A stretch of DNA of 64,000 bases from Leifsonia psychrotolerans. Lineage in GTDB: Bacteria > Actinomycetota > Actinomycetes > Actinomycetales > Microbacteriaceae. The notes under the pieces were generated by a model. The model had not been told where the DNA came from. It was given only the letters and a program-made list of their open reading frames with translations, and made no database searches. Location of the stretch: NCBI RefSeq assembly GCF_013410665.1, contig NZ_JACCFM010000001.1, positions 744,001-808,000 of the forward strand, given 5' to 3'. Of the stretch, positions 17,873 to 26,141 are shown piece after piece (position 1 is the first letter of the stretch; each line of letters begins with the position of its first letter). A program made the position numbers and the translations under genes.

Positions 17873-19059
17873 TGGCCGGCCGACCCCGTACGCCGGTGAG
17901 TACCTTCGGCTCTATCAAGACAGTCGAGATCGCTCCTGGCCGTTTCCGAGCTACCGCGCGCTTCCGGGATTGGGACGGTCAGACTCGGAAGGTTACCGCG
18001 ACCGACTCAAGCCGCAACGCAGCAGCAAGTTCGCTTAAACAGATTCTGGCCACGCGGGCGCACGGTGGCGACACAATCGACTCGTTGACGGCAGGTTCGC
18101 CATTTACGTTGCTCGCTGACGCATGGTTAGAGGACCTGATGCTCGACGTCGACCGTGCCGATAGCACGAAGGAGATCTACGAGCGCGAACTGCGAGGCCT
18201 CGTACTACCGACGTTCCAGCACTTCACCGTGCGGGAGGTAACTGTGGGTCGCATAGAACGCTTCTTGAAGGTGCAGCGTGCGCTTTCATACGCGCGCGCG
18301 AAGCACTCCCGCACCATCCTCAGCATGGTCCTTGGGTTCGCAGTGCGGCGTGAGATCATCGCTCGCAATCCTGTCAAAGAAACTTCGCGAATGAAGAAGC
18401 CGAAACACATCCCTAAAGCACTCACTGCAGAGCAAATCTCTGCGATCCGAACTGCCGCTCGCGACTGGCGCATGGGTGATGGCACGAAAGGTCCGAAGCC
18501 TGACGGCCAAGTGCGCGAGCTGATCGAGGTGATGCTGGGAACGGCAACGCGCATCGGCGAGGCCCTGGCGCTTCGCAAGTGCGACGTTGATATGGCTGCT
18601 GACCCACCTCGTGTTCACATCAACGGCACCATAATCGTTGGCACGGGAAAGGGCGTCTATCGACAAGAGCATCCGAAGACGCATGAGTCGAATCGTGTCG
18701 TGGCAATCCCTGCGTTTGCTGCCGAAGTTATCCGGCATCGCTTGGCCTTGATCGCGGGTGAGGAGCCGGACCACTTGCTGTTCTTCAGCCGGAAAGGTAC
18801 TCCGCTGGCGCCTTACAACGTCAGGCGAACCTTCCGCGAGATCCTAAAGTTTGGGGGTCTAGAGGATATGGAGATCACGCCGCATGCCTTCCGGAGAACA
18901 GGTGCAACGCTGCTCGCAAACGAACTCGGACTCCAGGCTGCGGCTGACATGCTGGGCCACACTTCGACATCGACAACAAAGGAACATTATGCCGAGCCGG
19001 ATCGCACCGTGAAGTCTGAGCCCGCGATCGTGTTGCAGAGGTTGGCGCCTCCCGCCTGA
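17872..19059 (+). CDS. int: Tyrosine site-specific integrase
   Basis: 395 aa, phage/ICE-type recombinase. The N-terminal part (AP2-like arm-binding, TFGSIKTVEIAPGRFRATAR) is followed by a SAM-like core-binding domain (~65-150) and the catalytic domain: Arg in GTATRIGEALALRKCD, HAFRRTGA box (H-x-x-R), LGHTSTSTTKEHYAE with the nucleophilic Tyr. Start overlaps the excisionase stop. It lies ~400 bp from the tRNA-Met att copy, as expected for an element that inserts at this tRNA. Confidence 0.95.
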   Translation: MAGRPRTPVSTFGSIKTVEIAPGRFRATARFRDWDGQTRKVTATDSSRNAAASSLKQILATRAHGGDTIDSLTAGSPFTLLADAWLEDLMLDVDRADSTKEIYERELRGLVLPTFQHFTVREVTVGRIERFLKVQRALSYARAKHSRTILSMVLGFAVRREIIARNPVKETSRMKKPKHIPKALTAEQISAIRTAARDWRMGDGTKGPKPDGQVRELIEVMLGTATRIGEALALRKCDVDMAADPPRVHINGTIIVGTGKGVYRQEHPKTHESNRVVAIPAFAAEVIRHRLALIAGEEPDHLLFFSRKGTPLAPYNVRRTFREILKFGGLEDMEITPHAFRRTGATLLANELGLQAAADMLGHTSTSTTKEHYAEPDRTVKSEPAIVLQRLAPPA

Positions 19060-19144
19060 GGGTAGAAGTCGCGGAGCTGGGTGGTGCACAGTGATCGGCA
19101 AGTGGGACTGCCCCGAGTTCAGTTGACTCGAAGGGTTAGTGGTT

Positions 19145-20008
19145 TCACGCGGCTTTGAGGGCCACGTTTATTGTCTCAAACTCGATTGGCGTGAGCTTGC
19201 CGAGTCGTCGTTGGCGGCGTCGACGGTGATAGGTCCTTTCGATCCAGACGACCATCGCCAGGCGCAGTTCTTCCCGGGTAGTCCAGCGTTGCCGATCGAG
19301 CACGTTCTTCTGCAGCAGCGCGAAGAAGCTCTCCATCGCGGCATTGTCGCCGCACGCGCCGACGCGGCCCATCGACCCGGTGATGCCGTTGTTCTTCAGC
19401 ACGCGAACGAAGGCGTTGGAGCGGAATTGGGACCCGCGATCGGAGTGCAAAATCGTGCCGTCGATGGTGCGTTGACTGATCGCGTTGCGGGCCGCGGCGA
19501 CAGCCAGCGACGCCTTCATCCGGGAGTCGATGGAGTACCCGACAATCTTGTTCGAGTAGACGTCCTTGATCGCGCAGAGGTAGAGCTTGCCCTCGTCGGT
19601 GCGGTGCTCGGTGATGTCGGTCAGCCAGAGTTGATTCGGGCGTGTCGCGGTGAAGTCCCGCTCGACGAGGTCGTCGTGCACGGGCGGGCCGGCCTTGCGG
19701 GTGAGGCCGCGTTTCTTCGCGAAGACACTCCAGAGCCGCTGCTGGGAGCAGAGCCGCCACACCCGGTTCTCGCCCGCCGTCAGGCCAGCCTGGTGGAGTT
19801 CGTCGGCGATGAACCGGTAGCCAAACGCGGGGTCGTCCTGGTGGGCGTCCCAGGCGGCGTTGGTGAGGTGGGCGTCGTCCCAGTCGCGTTGGGAGACGGG
19901 GTTGCGTTTCCACTGGTAGAACGCTTGTTTGGAGAAGCCCAACACCCGGCAGGTCACCGTGACGGGAACACCATCGACGGCCATTTCAAGGACCAGCGGG
20001 TACATCAT
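19145..20008 (-). CDS. IS3 transposase OrfB (DDE integrase domain)
   Basis: 287 aa with an HTH_21 N-region (ALAV-type FGYRFIADELHQAG) and an rve core: first Asp in LWLTDITEH, second in LHSDRGSQF, Glu in DNAAMESFFALLQK. Overlaps orfA by four bases in the -1 frame. The heptamer CCCAAAA (complement at 20008-20014) sits directly before the orfA stop and would permit a -1 frameshift giving an OrfAB fusion, as is usual in the family. Confidence 0.94.
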   Translation of the reverse strand: MMYPLVLEMAVDGVPVTVTCRVLGFSKQAFYQWKRNPVSQRDWDDAHLTNAAWDAHQDDPAFGYRFIADELHQAGLTAGENRVWRLCSQQRLWSVFAKKRGLTRKAGPPVHDDLVERDFTATRPNQLWLTDITEHRTDEGKLYLCAIKDVYSNKIVGYSIDSRMKASLAVAAARNAISQRTIDGTILHSDRGSQFRSNAFVRVLKNNGITGSMGRVGACGDNAAMESFFALLQKNVLDRQRWTTREELRLAMVVWIERTYHRRRRQRRLGKLTPIEFETINVALKAA

Positions 20009-20289
20009 TTTGGGTTGACGTCCCGGGAGAGATAGGCGACAGCCCGGCGCATGACCTCGGCTTCTTGTTCGAGGAGCCGGATTCGTTTCTTCGCTTCGCG
20101 CAACTCAGCGGATTCTTTCTCGGTCACGCCGGGCTTGACGCCGTCTTCGACGTTGGCCTTCTTCAGCCAGTTCGCCAGGCAGGACTCGGAGATCCCGAAG
20201 TCCTTCGCGATCTGGTTCAGCGGGGCTTCGTGCTTCCGGGCGACCGCGACAACATCGCGTCGGAACTCGGGTGGGTAGGACTTGGGCAT
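20005..20289 (-). CDS. IS3 transposase OrfA (helix-turn-helix)
   Basis: 94 aa, DNA-binding subunit. PPEFRRDVVAVARKHEAP and IAKDFGISESCLANWLKKA form the HTH_Tnp_1 motif; a leucine-zipper-like coil (ELREAKKRIRLLEQEAEVMR) follows. Start at ATG 20289 (MPKSYPPEF) is the family start; an upstream ATG at 20322 lies in the terminal region. Confidence 0.92.
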   Translation of the reverse strand: MPKSYPPEFRRDVVAVARKHEAPLNQIAKDFGISESCLANWLKKANVEDGVKPGVTEKESAELREAKKRIRLLEQEAEVMRRAVAYLSRDVNPK

Positions 20290-20356
20290 AAAGACATCTT
20301 TCCAGCGAAGACGAATCTCCACAGGTCAGGAGTCAACCAAACCGGGGGCAGTCCCA

Positions 20357-20616
20357 GTTGTCCTCGACACGGCCTGTTGCGTGCTCGTGTGACGGGGCCG
20401 TAACTGAGCACCCGACGTGGAATTCAGGATATGGCGCGCGTTCCGTTCGAGTTCGTACACCGATTTGAGGCTGGTGTCACCGCAGCTCTGAGCGAGCGTG
20501 GTGAAGGCTTCCGAAATGGGCGTGACATAGCGGGCGTAGGAGTACGACAGATGGTTTGGAAAGCGCGATACGACTACGTCCGCAACCGACGCTTCTTCAG
20601 CTAGGTTATGGTTCAT
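20357..20616 (-). pseudogene. Unrecognised short reading frame cut by the IS3 element
   Basis: From ATG 20616, about 86 residues run leftwards into the IS end. The segment SRFPNHLSYSYARYVTPISE faintly resembles the end of a tyrosine integrase (the LGH...Y region), but this is weak. It starts on bases shared with the divergent plus-strand gene at 20615. Could be non-coding. Confidence 0.3.
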
Positions 20617-21004
20617 GGCGAATTGGGAGAAGTACCCGGTCCTAGGAGGTCCCCATAAGAATGGTGATCGCATATTTGGATTCTCTACTGGATACGCTCG
20701 CGACCTGTGGGCTCGCGGTACGCCGACCGTTTCGACGCTAGAACGGCGGTCAGTGACAAGCGCAATGGCAGGAATCGACGTCGGAGACAAATTGACAATC
20801 ACCTTTGATGGGGAGCGGTGGAGTGCCTTCAAGGATGGCGTCCTGATCGGCAGGCTGAACTGGGCAGCAGACGCGCTCGAGGTACCCAGTTGGGTCGACG
20901 GCAAGCCGTTAGCAATTCGCGACGGTGTGCTCGAAGTCCAGCGGGTGTTCGTTAGTTCAGATCGAAAGGTAGTGAACCTAGGTGGGATTGCGCGCGGCAC
21001 ATGA
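20615..21004 (+). CDS. Hypothetical protein of element 1
   Basis: 129 aa, no family recognised. The composition looks like a soluble folded protein: GDKLTITFDGERWSAFKDGV followed by LIGRLNW suggests beta-strands. Codon use is less GC-biased than chromosomal neighbours (AAATTGACA, TTTGGATTC), as in other element genes. No strong Shine-Dalgarno. Confidence 0.55.
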   Translation: MANWEKYPVLGGPHKNGDRIFGFSTGYARDLWARGTPTVSTLERRSVTSAMAGIDVGDKLTITFDGERWSAFKDGVLIGRLNWAADALEVPSWVDGKPLAIRDGVLEVQRVFVSSDRKVVNLGGIARGT

Positions 21005-21105
21005 GCCGCTATGGACGTGGTGAGTGTAAGCGGCACTTACCAAGAGCACTCGATACCCAGCTACCTGGATGCGTAGTTGGTGCCCATACTTCTGCACATC
21101 TTTCG

Positions 21106-21690
21106 CTATGAACCCTGGGCTGGCAGGTTCGAACGCGCCTGTGCATAGAACGCATTCTCAGCGTCGCGTCGAGACGCGATATCGGTGGCGACGAACTGCG
21201 CGAAGTCCTCGTCGCGGTCGGTAATTGTTGCATCTTCGACGTCACTCAGCGACAGCTCACCGGGCCAAATTGTCTGGCGCGTGGGCCGGTCGCGGTCGAG
21301 GCGTGTTTCTGACGTCGCAACCCAGTCATGGAGGCGTTGGCGCGCATCGGCGAAGTCGCGGTGCCAACCAAATGGCGCGGAGCCGTGCTGGTCGGGGTCG
21401 TAGGCGCAGAGCCAATGCAGGTGGAGGGCGGAGAGCTCCCAAAGAAGTTCAGTATGACGGTGCCAAAAAGGGGGGACGATGGAGGCCGGGAGCCCATACG
21501 TCATTCTTAGCCAGTTCACCCACCGATTGAGTTCGATCCACTCAATCTCTGCGTCCGCCGCTGTCAGGAGGTTCCAGTTCACTGGGTGTGGAGGCTCAGG
21601 AAGGAGCGACCCATCGAGGTCGTCGAAAGAGTCGCCGCCAGAGGCGACATCCTGATCGCGAAACAGCCAGTCACCCGACGACTCCGACAT
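21106..21690 (-). CDS. DUF4913-like protein of conjugative elements
   Basis: 194 aa. The central part, with NRWVNWLRMTYGLPAS, FWHRHTELLWELSALHLHW and the WHRDFADARQRLHDW block, matches my memory of DUF4913, a family found on actinobacterial plasmids and integrative elements near ssb and coupling-protein genes. It lies 9 bp after ssb and is probably co-transcribed with it. Function unknown. Acidic N-terminus. Confidence 0.68.
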   Translation of the reverse strand: MSESSGDWLFRDQDVASGGDSFDDLDGSLLPEPPHPVNWNLLTAADAEIEWIELNRWVNWLRMTYGLPASIVPPFWHRHTELLWELSALHLHWLCAYDPDQHGSAPFGWHRDFADARQRLHDWVATSETRLDRDRPTRQTIWPGELSLSDVEDATITDRDEDFAQFVATDIASRRDAENAFYAQARSNLPAQGS

Positions 21691-21699
21691 AGTGTGGGA

Positions 21700-22146
21700 T
21701 CACCGCCCGAGCGCTGTCGCGCTGGAATTTCGGGCGGGCAGTGATGCCTGTGCGGTAGGGCTATCGAGACCGATAGTTGCTGCCGGGCGATGTGTTCTGT
21801 CCACCTCATAGTTTGTTCGGGCGAGGTCATGACCGATCTTCTTGGCGACGAATTCCTCGCGTTCGATGACCTCGCCGTCTCGGTCGACCTGGAACGAGTG
21901 AATGTATCCTTCAGCGACAAAACTGTCGCCCTTGGCAAATCGTGTGAGTGCTCGGTCGGCCGTGGCCCGATACGCCACAAGGTCGTGGAAGCTTGGTTCG
22001 AGCTCCGTGAAGCCTCCGTTCTCTTCGCGACGGAAATGCGGCTGGCCTACACGTACATAGAATCTGGTGTCGCCGCTCTCTGTGACTGACTGTTGTGGTT
22101 CCGAGGCAATGAATCCCGAGAGTGATTGCTGAGTGTGAAGGGGCAT
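21700..22146 (-). CDS. ssb: Single-stranded DNA-binding protein, element-borne
   Basis: 148 aa with an OB-fold pattern: LSGFIASEPQQSV, DTRFYVRVGQPHF, FHDLVAYRATADRALTRFAK, GDSFVAEGYIHSFQ. It probably coats transferred single-stranded DNA. Start at ATG 22146 with an AGGAG Shine-Dalgarno; the frame upstream is not coding. It lacks the acidic DDIPF-type tip of chromosomal SSB, in line with an accessory copy. Confidence 0.82.
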   Translation of the reverse strand: MPLHTQQSLSGFIASEPQQSVTESGDTRFYVRVGQPHFRREENGGFTELEPSFHDLVAYRATADRALTRFAKGDSFVAEGYIHSFQVDRDGEVIEREEFVAKKIGHDLARTNYEVDRTHRPAATIGLDSPTAQASLPARNSSATALGR

Positions 22147-22240
22147 GTGCTCTATCTCCTGTGATCGGGCGGAAAATCGTGATCCGCATTCACTAGAAGG
22201 TGCGCAGCCCATGCCACGTCGTTCGGTGCATTCTTTTAAC

Positions 22241-23670
22241 GGGTCACGTCCCGTGTAGTGGTGTAAATCTCGGCGTTTGAGCGTTGCTTCGCCAACGTGA
22301 AGAGCCACCGTGCGATGGTCAGTGAGAACCGTTCAAAGTTCCTCACAGAAAAGACACAAACACACGATGGCTCTTGACCAGTCTGCCCTGCTTGACCTGC
22401 TCGCTCAACTCAAGCTCACCGATGTCACCGACCGGATCCGGTCTGCGACGGAATCGCTCTACCAGGAACTGATCGATGCGGAGGCGACCGCGTTCATCGG
22501 CGCCGCGCCATTCGAACGCTCCGACGGGCGCACCACCCACCGCAACGGCACCCGCCCACGCACGTTGACCACCACGGCCGGGGACCTGGATTTGAAGATC
22601 CCGAAGCTGCGTGCCGGCACGTTCTTTCCCGCGCTGCTGGAGCGCCGCCGGCGGGTCGACCAGGCGTTGTTCGCGGTGGTGATGGAAGCGTATGTGCACG
22701 GGGTGTCCACCCGGAAAGTCGACGATCTCGTCAAGGCGCTTGGCGCGGACTCCGGCATTTCCAAGTCCGAAGTCTCTCGTATTTGCGCCAGCCTCGACGC
22801 GGAGGTCGGGCAGTTCCGCGACCGCTCCCTGTCGACTCACGACTTCCCGTATGTGTTCCTCGACGCGACGTACTGCAAAGCCCGGGTGAATCACCGCATT
22901 GTGTCCCAAGCGGTCGTCGTCGCGGTCGGTGTCGCCGCCGACGGACGCCGGGAAGTCCTCGGATTCGATGTCGGAGACACCGAGAACGAGCCGTTCTGGA
23001 CCGGCTTCCTGCGGTCGTTGAAGGCCCGCGGGTTGGACGGCGTGAAGCTGGTCATGTCCGACGCGCACACCGGGCTCAAGAAAGCCATCGGGACCGTTTT
23101 CCAAGGCGCCAGCTGGCAGCGCTGCCGGGTGCATTTCATGCGCAACGTGCTCGCCGTCGTGCCCAAGGGCAGCCAGGAAATGGTCGGCTCGATCATTCGC
23201 ACCATCTTTGCCCAGCCCGACAAGGAACACATCCTGAAGCAGTTCGGCGAGGTCACCACGATGCTGCAGCGTTCACACCCCAAGGTCGCACTGATGCTCG
23301 TCGACGCCCAACACGACGTGCTCGCGTTCGCTGACTTTCCGCAGCGTCACTGGCGGCAGATCTGGTCCACCAACCCGTTGGAACGCGTCAACAAGGAGAT
23401 AAAGCGCCGCACCGACGTCGTCGGCGTGTTCCCGAATCCTGCGGCGCTCCTCCGGCTCGCCGGGGCCGTGCTGGTCGAGCAGCACGACGAGTGGGAAGCC
23501 GCCGACCGGCGCTACTTCTCCGAAGCGTCCATGCTCGAACTCACGATCATGAACGCCCGGCCCGAAACCGTCGAGCAGGTGACCGCACTCCCCGAGCTGA
23601 AGGCCGCCTAAACTAAAACAACTGACCCGCACGGTGTTGAGAAACTCCACCACTCAGCGGGACGTGACCC
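22241..23670 (+). mobile_element. IS256-family insertion sequence, copy 1
   Basis: Ends are inverted repeats GGGTCACGTCCCG...(left) and the complement ending CGGGACGTGACCC (right). The flanks repeat TTTTAAC(G) on both sides, an 8-bp target duplication, with the terminal base ambiguous by one. It sits upstream of ssb, between it and the coupling-protein remnant. Confidence 0.92.
22367..23611 (+). CDS. IS256-family (Mutator) transposase
   Basis: 414 aa, apparently intact. Catalytic DDE: Asp in YVFLDATYCKAR, Asp in LVMSDAHTGL, Glu in STNPLERVNKEIKRR; the C-x2-H motif WQRCRVHFMRN is also present. Start ATG 22367 (MALDQSALLDLLAQLKL); copy 2 at 57519-58763 has the same length and start. Confidence 0.96.
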   Translation: MALDQSALLDLLAQLKLTDVTDRIRSATESLYQELIDAEATAFIGAAPFERSDGRTTHRNGTRPRTLTTTAGDLDLKIPKLRAGTFFPALLERRRRVDQALFAVVMEAYVHGVSTRKVDDLVKALGADSGISKSEVSRICASLDAEVGQFRDRSLSTHDFPYVFLDATYCKARVNHRIVSQAVVVAVGVAADGRREVLGFDVGDTENEPFWTGFLRSLKARGLDGVKLVMSDAHTGLKKAIGTVFQGASWQRCRVHFMRNVLAVVPKGSQEMVGSIIRTIFAQPDKEHILKQFGEVTTMLQRSHPKVALMLVDAQHDVLAFADFPQRHWRQIWSTNPLERVNKEIKRRTDVVGVFPNPAALLRLAGAVLVEQHDEWEAADRRYFSEASMLELTIMNARPETVEQVTALPELKAA

Positions 23671-23694
23671 TTTTAACGTGAGTCGGAGCTTTTG

Positions 23695-24690
23695 CTAGGT
23701 GCGCTTTTCGGGCATTGGAACGCGCAGTAGCGACTCAATTTCTTCTCGATTTGATCGCAGTTCCTTCGAGTCTGGGCGGTCCGTCCAAGTGCGCAGTCGC
23801 GCCACGATAGGAGGTGCGGAGCGGAGCATTATCAGGCCCGTTCCAAATGGGAGGGTGCGGATGGTGTCGGGCGGCATGATCGCGACCCGTCGAATAGACC
23901 TCTGTGATGAACGGGAGCCGCGGTCGCCGATCGTCGTCGAGGCTGTTGTCTCGTCGCGTTCGCCGATAAGAGTTGAAAGGTCTTGCAAGTCTCGTGAGTT
24001 GGATGCCCCACCCAGGACGATCTTTACGATCGAGGCGTCCCATATAGCGCCGGCCGCGTTGTCGCTCCATTTCGTTCGCGCCTGTGCGAGTGACTGAAGA
24101 ACCGGCATCGTCGTGATGCCGGTACCGCCGCCTTCTGCCATGAGGTTCGGAAGCGAAGGCAGGGGAGCGAGGTTACCGATCTCATCGAGTGCGAGGAGCA
24201 ATGGCGGATCGAGTCGTGCACCCGCGCTTCTCGCGGCGAGACGCCGAGCTGTTTCGACGAGATCCTCCACGAAAGCGGAGACGAGGGCGGCGGAGTTGTT
24301 CGAACCGGTCCCTGTTGCGAGGAGGTAGAGAGCGCCGTTGCTGAGCAAGAATTGTTCGGGGTCGAAGCCTTCGCCCTCGCTTGGTGACACGGCATCCAGC
24401 ACCCTTGGGTCAGCCAGCGCGCCAAGTGCGAGGGAGACCCCTTGCCAGATGGAGTCCCGCGTGCGTGGGTCGGACTCGAGCATTGCTTGGAGGGAATCGC
24501 CCCAACCGGTTGCTGCGGTGGTGGAACTCATCAGGATCGAGACGGCATCGTGTGCGGCAGCTGGATCTAGGGTCCAGCGAAATAGTTCTGCGGGTGTGCA
24601 GCGATCAAGTGCGGCCGCGTGCAGTAAGGACTGGAGAGCAGTGCGGGCTGGGCCGATCGTATCGTTGAGGCTCTTCAGGCTTTCCCCGCT
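23695..24690 (-). pseudogene. Type IV coupling protein (TraG/TraD-like), C-terminal remnant
   Basis: The frame is open from about 24690 leftwards without a convincing start: GPARTALQSLLHAAALDR, LFRWTLDPAAAHDAVSIL, WGDSLQAMLESDPRTRDS, then Walker B LLLALDEIGNLAPLPSLP and the LQSLAQ sensor region. These are the distal half of the hexameric DNA pump that feeds conjugative DNA. The Walker A half is absent, and left of 24700 the similarity stops. An internal ATG at 24531 exists but would not give a working ATPase. Conjugation genes beyond ssb and DUF4913 are missing. Confidence 0.8.
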
Positions 24691-24983
24691 ATTAGGTAGG
24701 TGACGGCGGATTCGACGGGTGTTAGCGAGGGCTGGTCGAGGCTGAAGCTCCGATCCTCGCCGCTTTGGGCAGCGGAGCGAGGCTGCGGCAAGAGGCCACG
24801 GAGTTCATGATGCACGACACTTGATGCGCGCACGTTTATTCACCACTTATTCACTCGAGACCGCTCGAGGCGAGTCGAGGAATCGGAGTAGAATCGGAGC
24901 ACATCGCACGAGAAACCCCTAGGCAGAGCGAGATCAATCTAGGTGTTGGGTTCGGGACTGGGCCGCGAAAGAGGCCGTGTCGG
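24691..24983. other. Right-end region of element 1, no gene
   Basis: No coding frame. It holds GTTTATTCACCAC (24835-24847) followed by a second TTATTCAC, a GAGTCGA-rich stretch and TCTAGGTG. The ~150 bp before the att core is recognisably similar to the sequence before att copy 3. Confidence 0.6.
24835..24847. repeat. Candidate integrase arm-type site, copy 2
   Basis: GTTTATTCACCAC, 136 bp left of att copy 2 and followed by another TTATTCAC at 24849. Confidence 0.5.
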
Positions 24984-25021
24984 AATCCGTCGGTCGCGGG
25001 TTCAAGCCCCGCCCGCCCTAC
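24984..25021 (+). repeat. att copy 2 (junction of elements 1 and 2)
   Basis: AATCCGTCGGTC then GCGGGTTCAAGCCCCGC, then CCGCCCTAC. Five differences from copy 1, but the T-stem stays fully paired (GCGGG/CCCGC), so it derives from a functional tRNA variant. Confidence 0.85.
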
Positions 25022-25396
25022 AAAGAATTGCTGATCAGAGTGATTTCTAAGGCCTACTAGGCGACTAGTTATTCGACTCGTTTTGCTGAAGGTCATGGAT
25101 TCAAGTGCCTTTTTGTTGCCCCAAAGTCCCACTGATCAGGCATATCCCTGAGACGGTTTTCGGATCATTTGCATTTGACTGCCGAATATTGCACGGCATT
25201 TAGCTGGGGCGGGCGCGGGCAGGCTCTTCCTCTCGTGGGGACTTGGTCAGCGCGCATCGCGAGCACTCCCGAAGGTGTTGCATTTTCATCCAACCGTTCG
25301 TTGTGCCGCGTGCACCTATTGGCCGTCAGGGGAGTGGTTACGATGATTATTCGTCAAGTGCATATGCGGAGCCTGTAAGCGATATCCACTTGTGCG
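25022..25396. other. Left part of element 2, no gene seen
   Basis: About 375 bp without a credible gene. GGTCATGGATTCAAGTGCC at 25091-25109 matches the att T-arm at 17 of 19 positions and may be a decayed fourth att copy. Just before it, TTATTCGACTCG is reminiscent of the arm region. Confidence 0.45.
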
Positions 25397-25415
25397 ATAT
25401 ACCCCAGGGGGGTAT
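25397..25415. promoter_or_regulatory. CsoR-type copper operator upstream of csoR
   Basis: ATATACCCCAGGGGGGTAT: an inverted repeat (ATACCCC/GGGGTAT type) as bound by CsoR. It ends 9 bp before the csoR GTG, so it likely gives autoregulation of csoR-copZ-copB. Confidence 0.75.
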
Positions 25416-25424
25416 TGTTCTCAT

Positions 25425-25706
25425 GTGAGCGGATACACCAATAGCACGGACAATGTACTCCGACGCATGAGCCGCGTCGAAGGACAGGTGTGCGGCACTA
25501 CCAAGATGGTAGAGGCTGAGAATTACTGCAACGATGTGCTGATCCGGGTCTCGGCCGCCACGAAAGCGTTGGAATCGGTCGCTCTGCTCGTGCGCGGTGA
25601 GCACTTGAGCCATTGCGTCGCCGAAGCAGCCGCCGAGGGTGGCCCTGTGGCTGAGGAAAAGATTCGTGAGGCCAACGCCGCGATCGCTCGCCTGGTTGGT
25701 TCGTGA
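25425..25706 (+). CDS. csoR: CsoR-family copper-sensing repressor
   Basis: 93 aa, all-helical DUF156 repressor that releases DNA on binding Cu(I). The ligand set C-H-C is visible: Cys in ENYCNDVLIRVSAATKALES and H-x3-C in EHLSHCV. GTG start at 25425; the neighbouring ATG at 25423 is followed at once by a stop. The operator lies immediately upstream. Heads the copper cargo. Confidence 0.92.
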   Translation: MSGYTNSTDNVLRRMSRVEGQVCGTTKMVEAENYCNDVLIRVSAATKALESVALLVRGEHLSHCVAEAAAEGGPVAEEKIREANAAIARLVGS

Positions 25707-25729
25707 AGACTATGACTAAGGAGAACATT

Positions 25730-26056
25730 ATGACCGAAAATGAACGTACAGACCTGGGCTTGACGGATGCTGCGGAATGCAGCTGTTGCGCTAGCTCAAC
25801 CGCATCAACACCGCTTATCGCGACCGAAGGCGCCTTACAGGCGCAGTTTAAGGTTGAGGGTATGACGTGTTCGCACTGCGTTGCGAGTGTCACTGAAGAG
25901 CTCAGCGCACTCGATGGTGTGCAGAGCGTCGGCGTTGAGTTGAACGCTGGAGGTTCATCCACCGTGACCGTGTCGAGTACAAGTGCACTCGATCTCGAGC
26001 AAGTGCGCGCCGCCATTGGTGAGGCCGGATATTCGCTGGTGGATAGCGCCTCGTAA
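25730..26056 (+). CDS. copZ: CopZ-like copper chaperone with HMA domain
   Basis: 108 aa. The HMA domain (~40-105) has GMTCSHCVASV, the Cu(I)-binding CxxC. The N-terminal tail adds another Cys cluster (AECSCCASS), not usual for minimal CopZ. AAGGAG gives the ATG at 25730. It lies 23 bp after csoR and probably hands copper to the ATPase encoded next. Confidence 0.88.
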   Translation: MTENERTDLGLTDAAECSCCASSTASTPLIATEGALQAQFKVEGMTCSHCVASVTEELSALDGVQSVGVELNAGGSSTVTVSSTSALDLEQVRAAIGEAGYSLVDSAS

Positions 26057-26141
26057 CTCGGCATCCCGTTCTGCATGCCGTCGCATGGCTGTTTCCTCGG
26101 CCATGTGCAACTCGAATCATCGAAATAGCAGGGAGGCTCTC

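Larger units (their letters stand above)
19103..20356 (-). mobile_element. IS3-family insertion sequence (complete)
   Basis: Ends carry imperfect inverted repeats beginning TGGGACTGCCCC (left 19103) and its complement (right end 20356), with further match through GTTGACT. Contains orfA and orfB. No matching 3-4 bp target duplication is evident at these ends. It lies between the integrase gene and the next element genes and probably cut a short minus-strand reading frame to its right. Confidence 0.9.

Noticed and set aside
19139..20035. Plus-strand 298-codon frame in the IS3 element
   Set aside because: Shadow of orfB.
19100..20359. Target-site duplication for the IS3 element
   Set aside because: Flanks AAG and GTT do not match; perhaps mutated or the element ends were moved by recombination.
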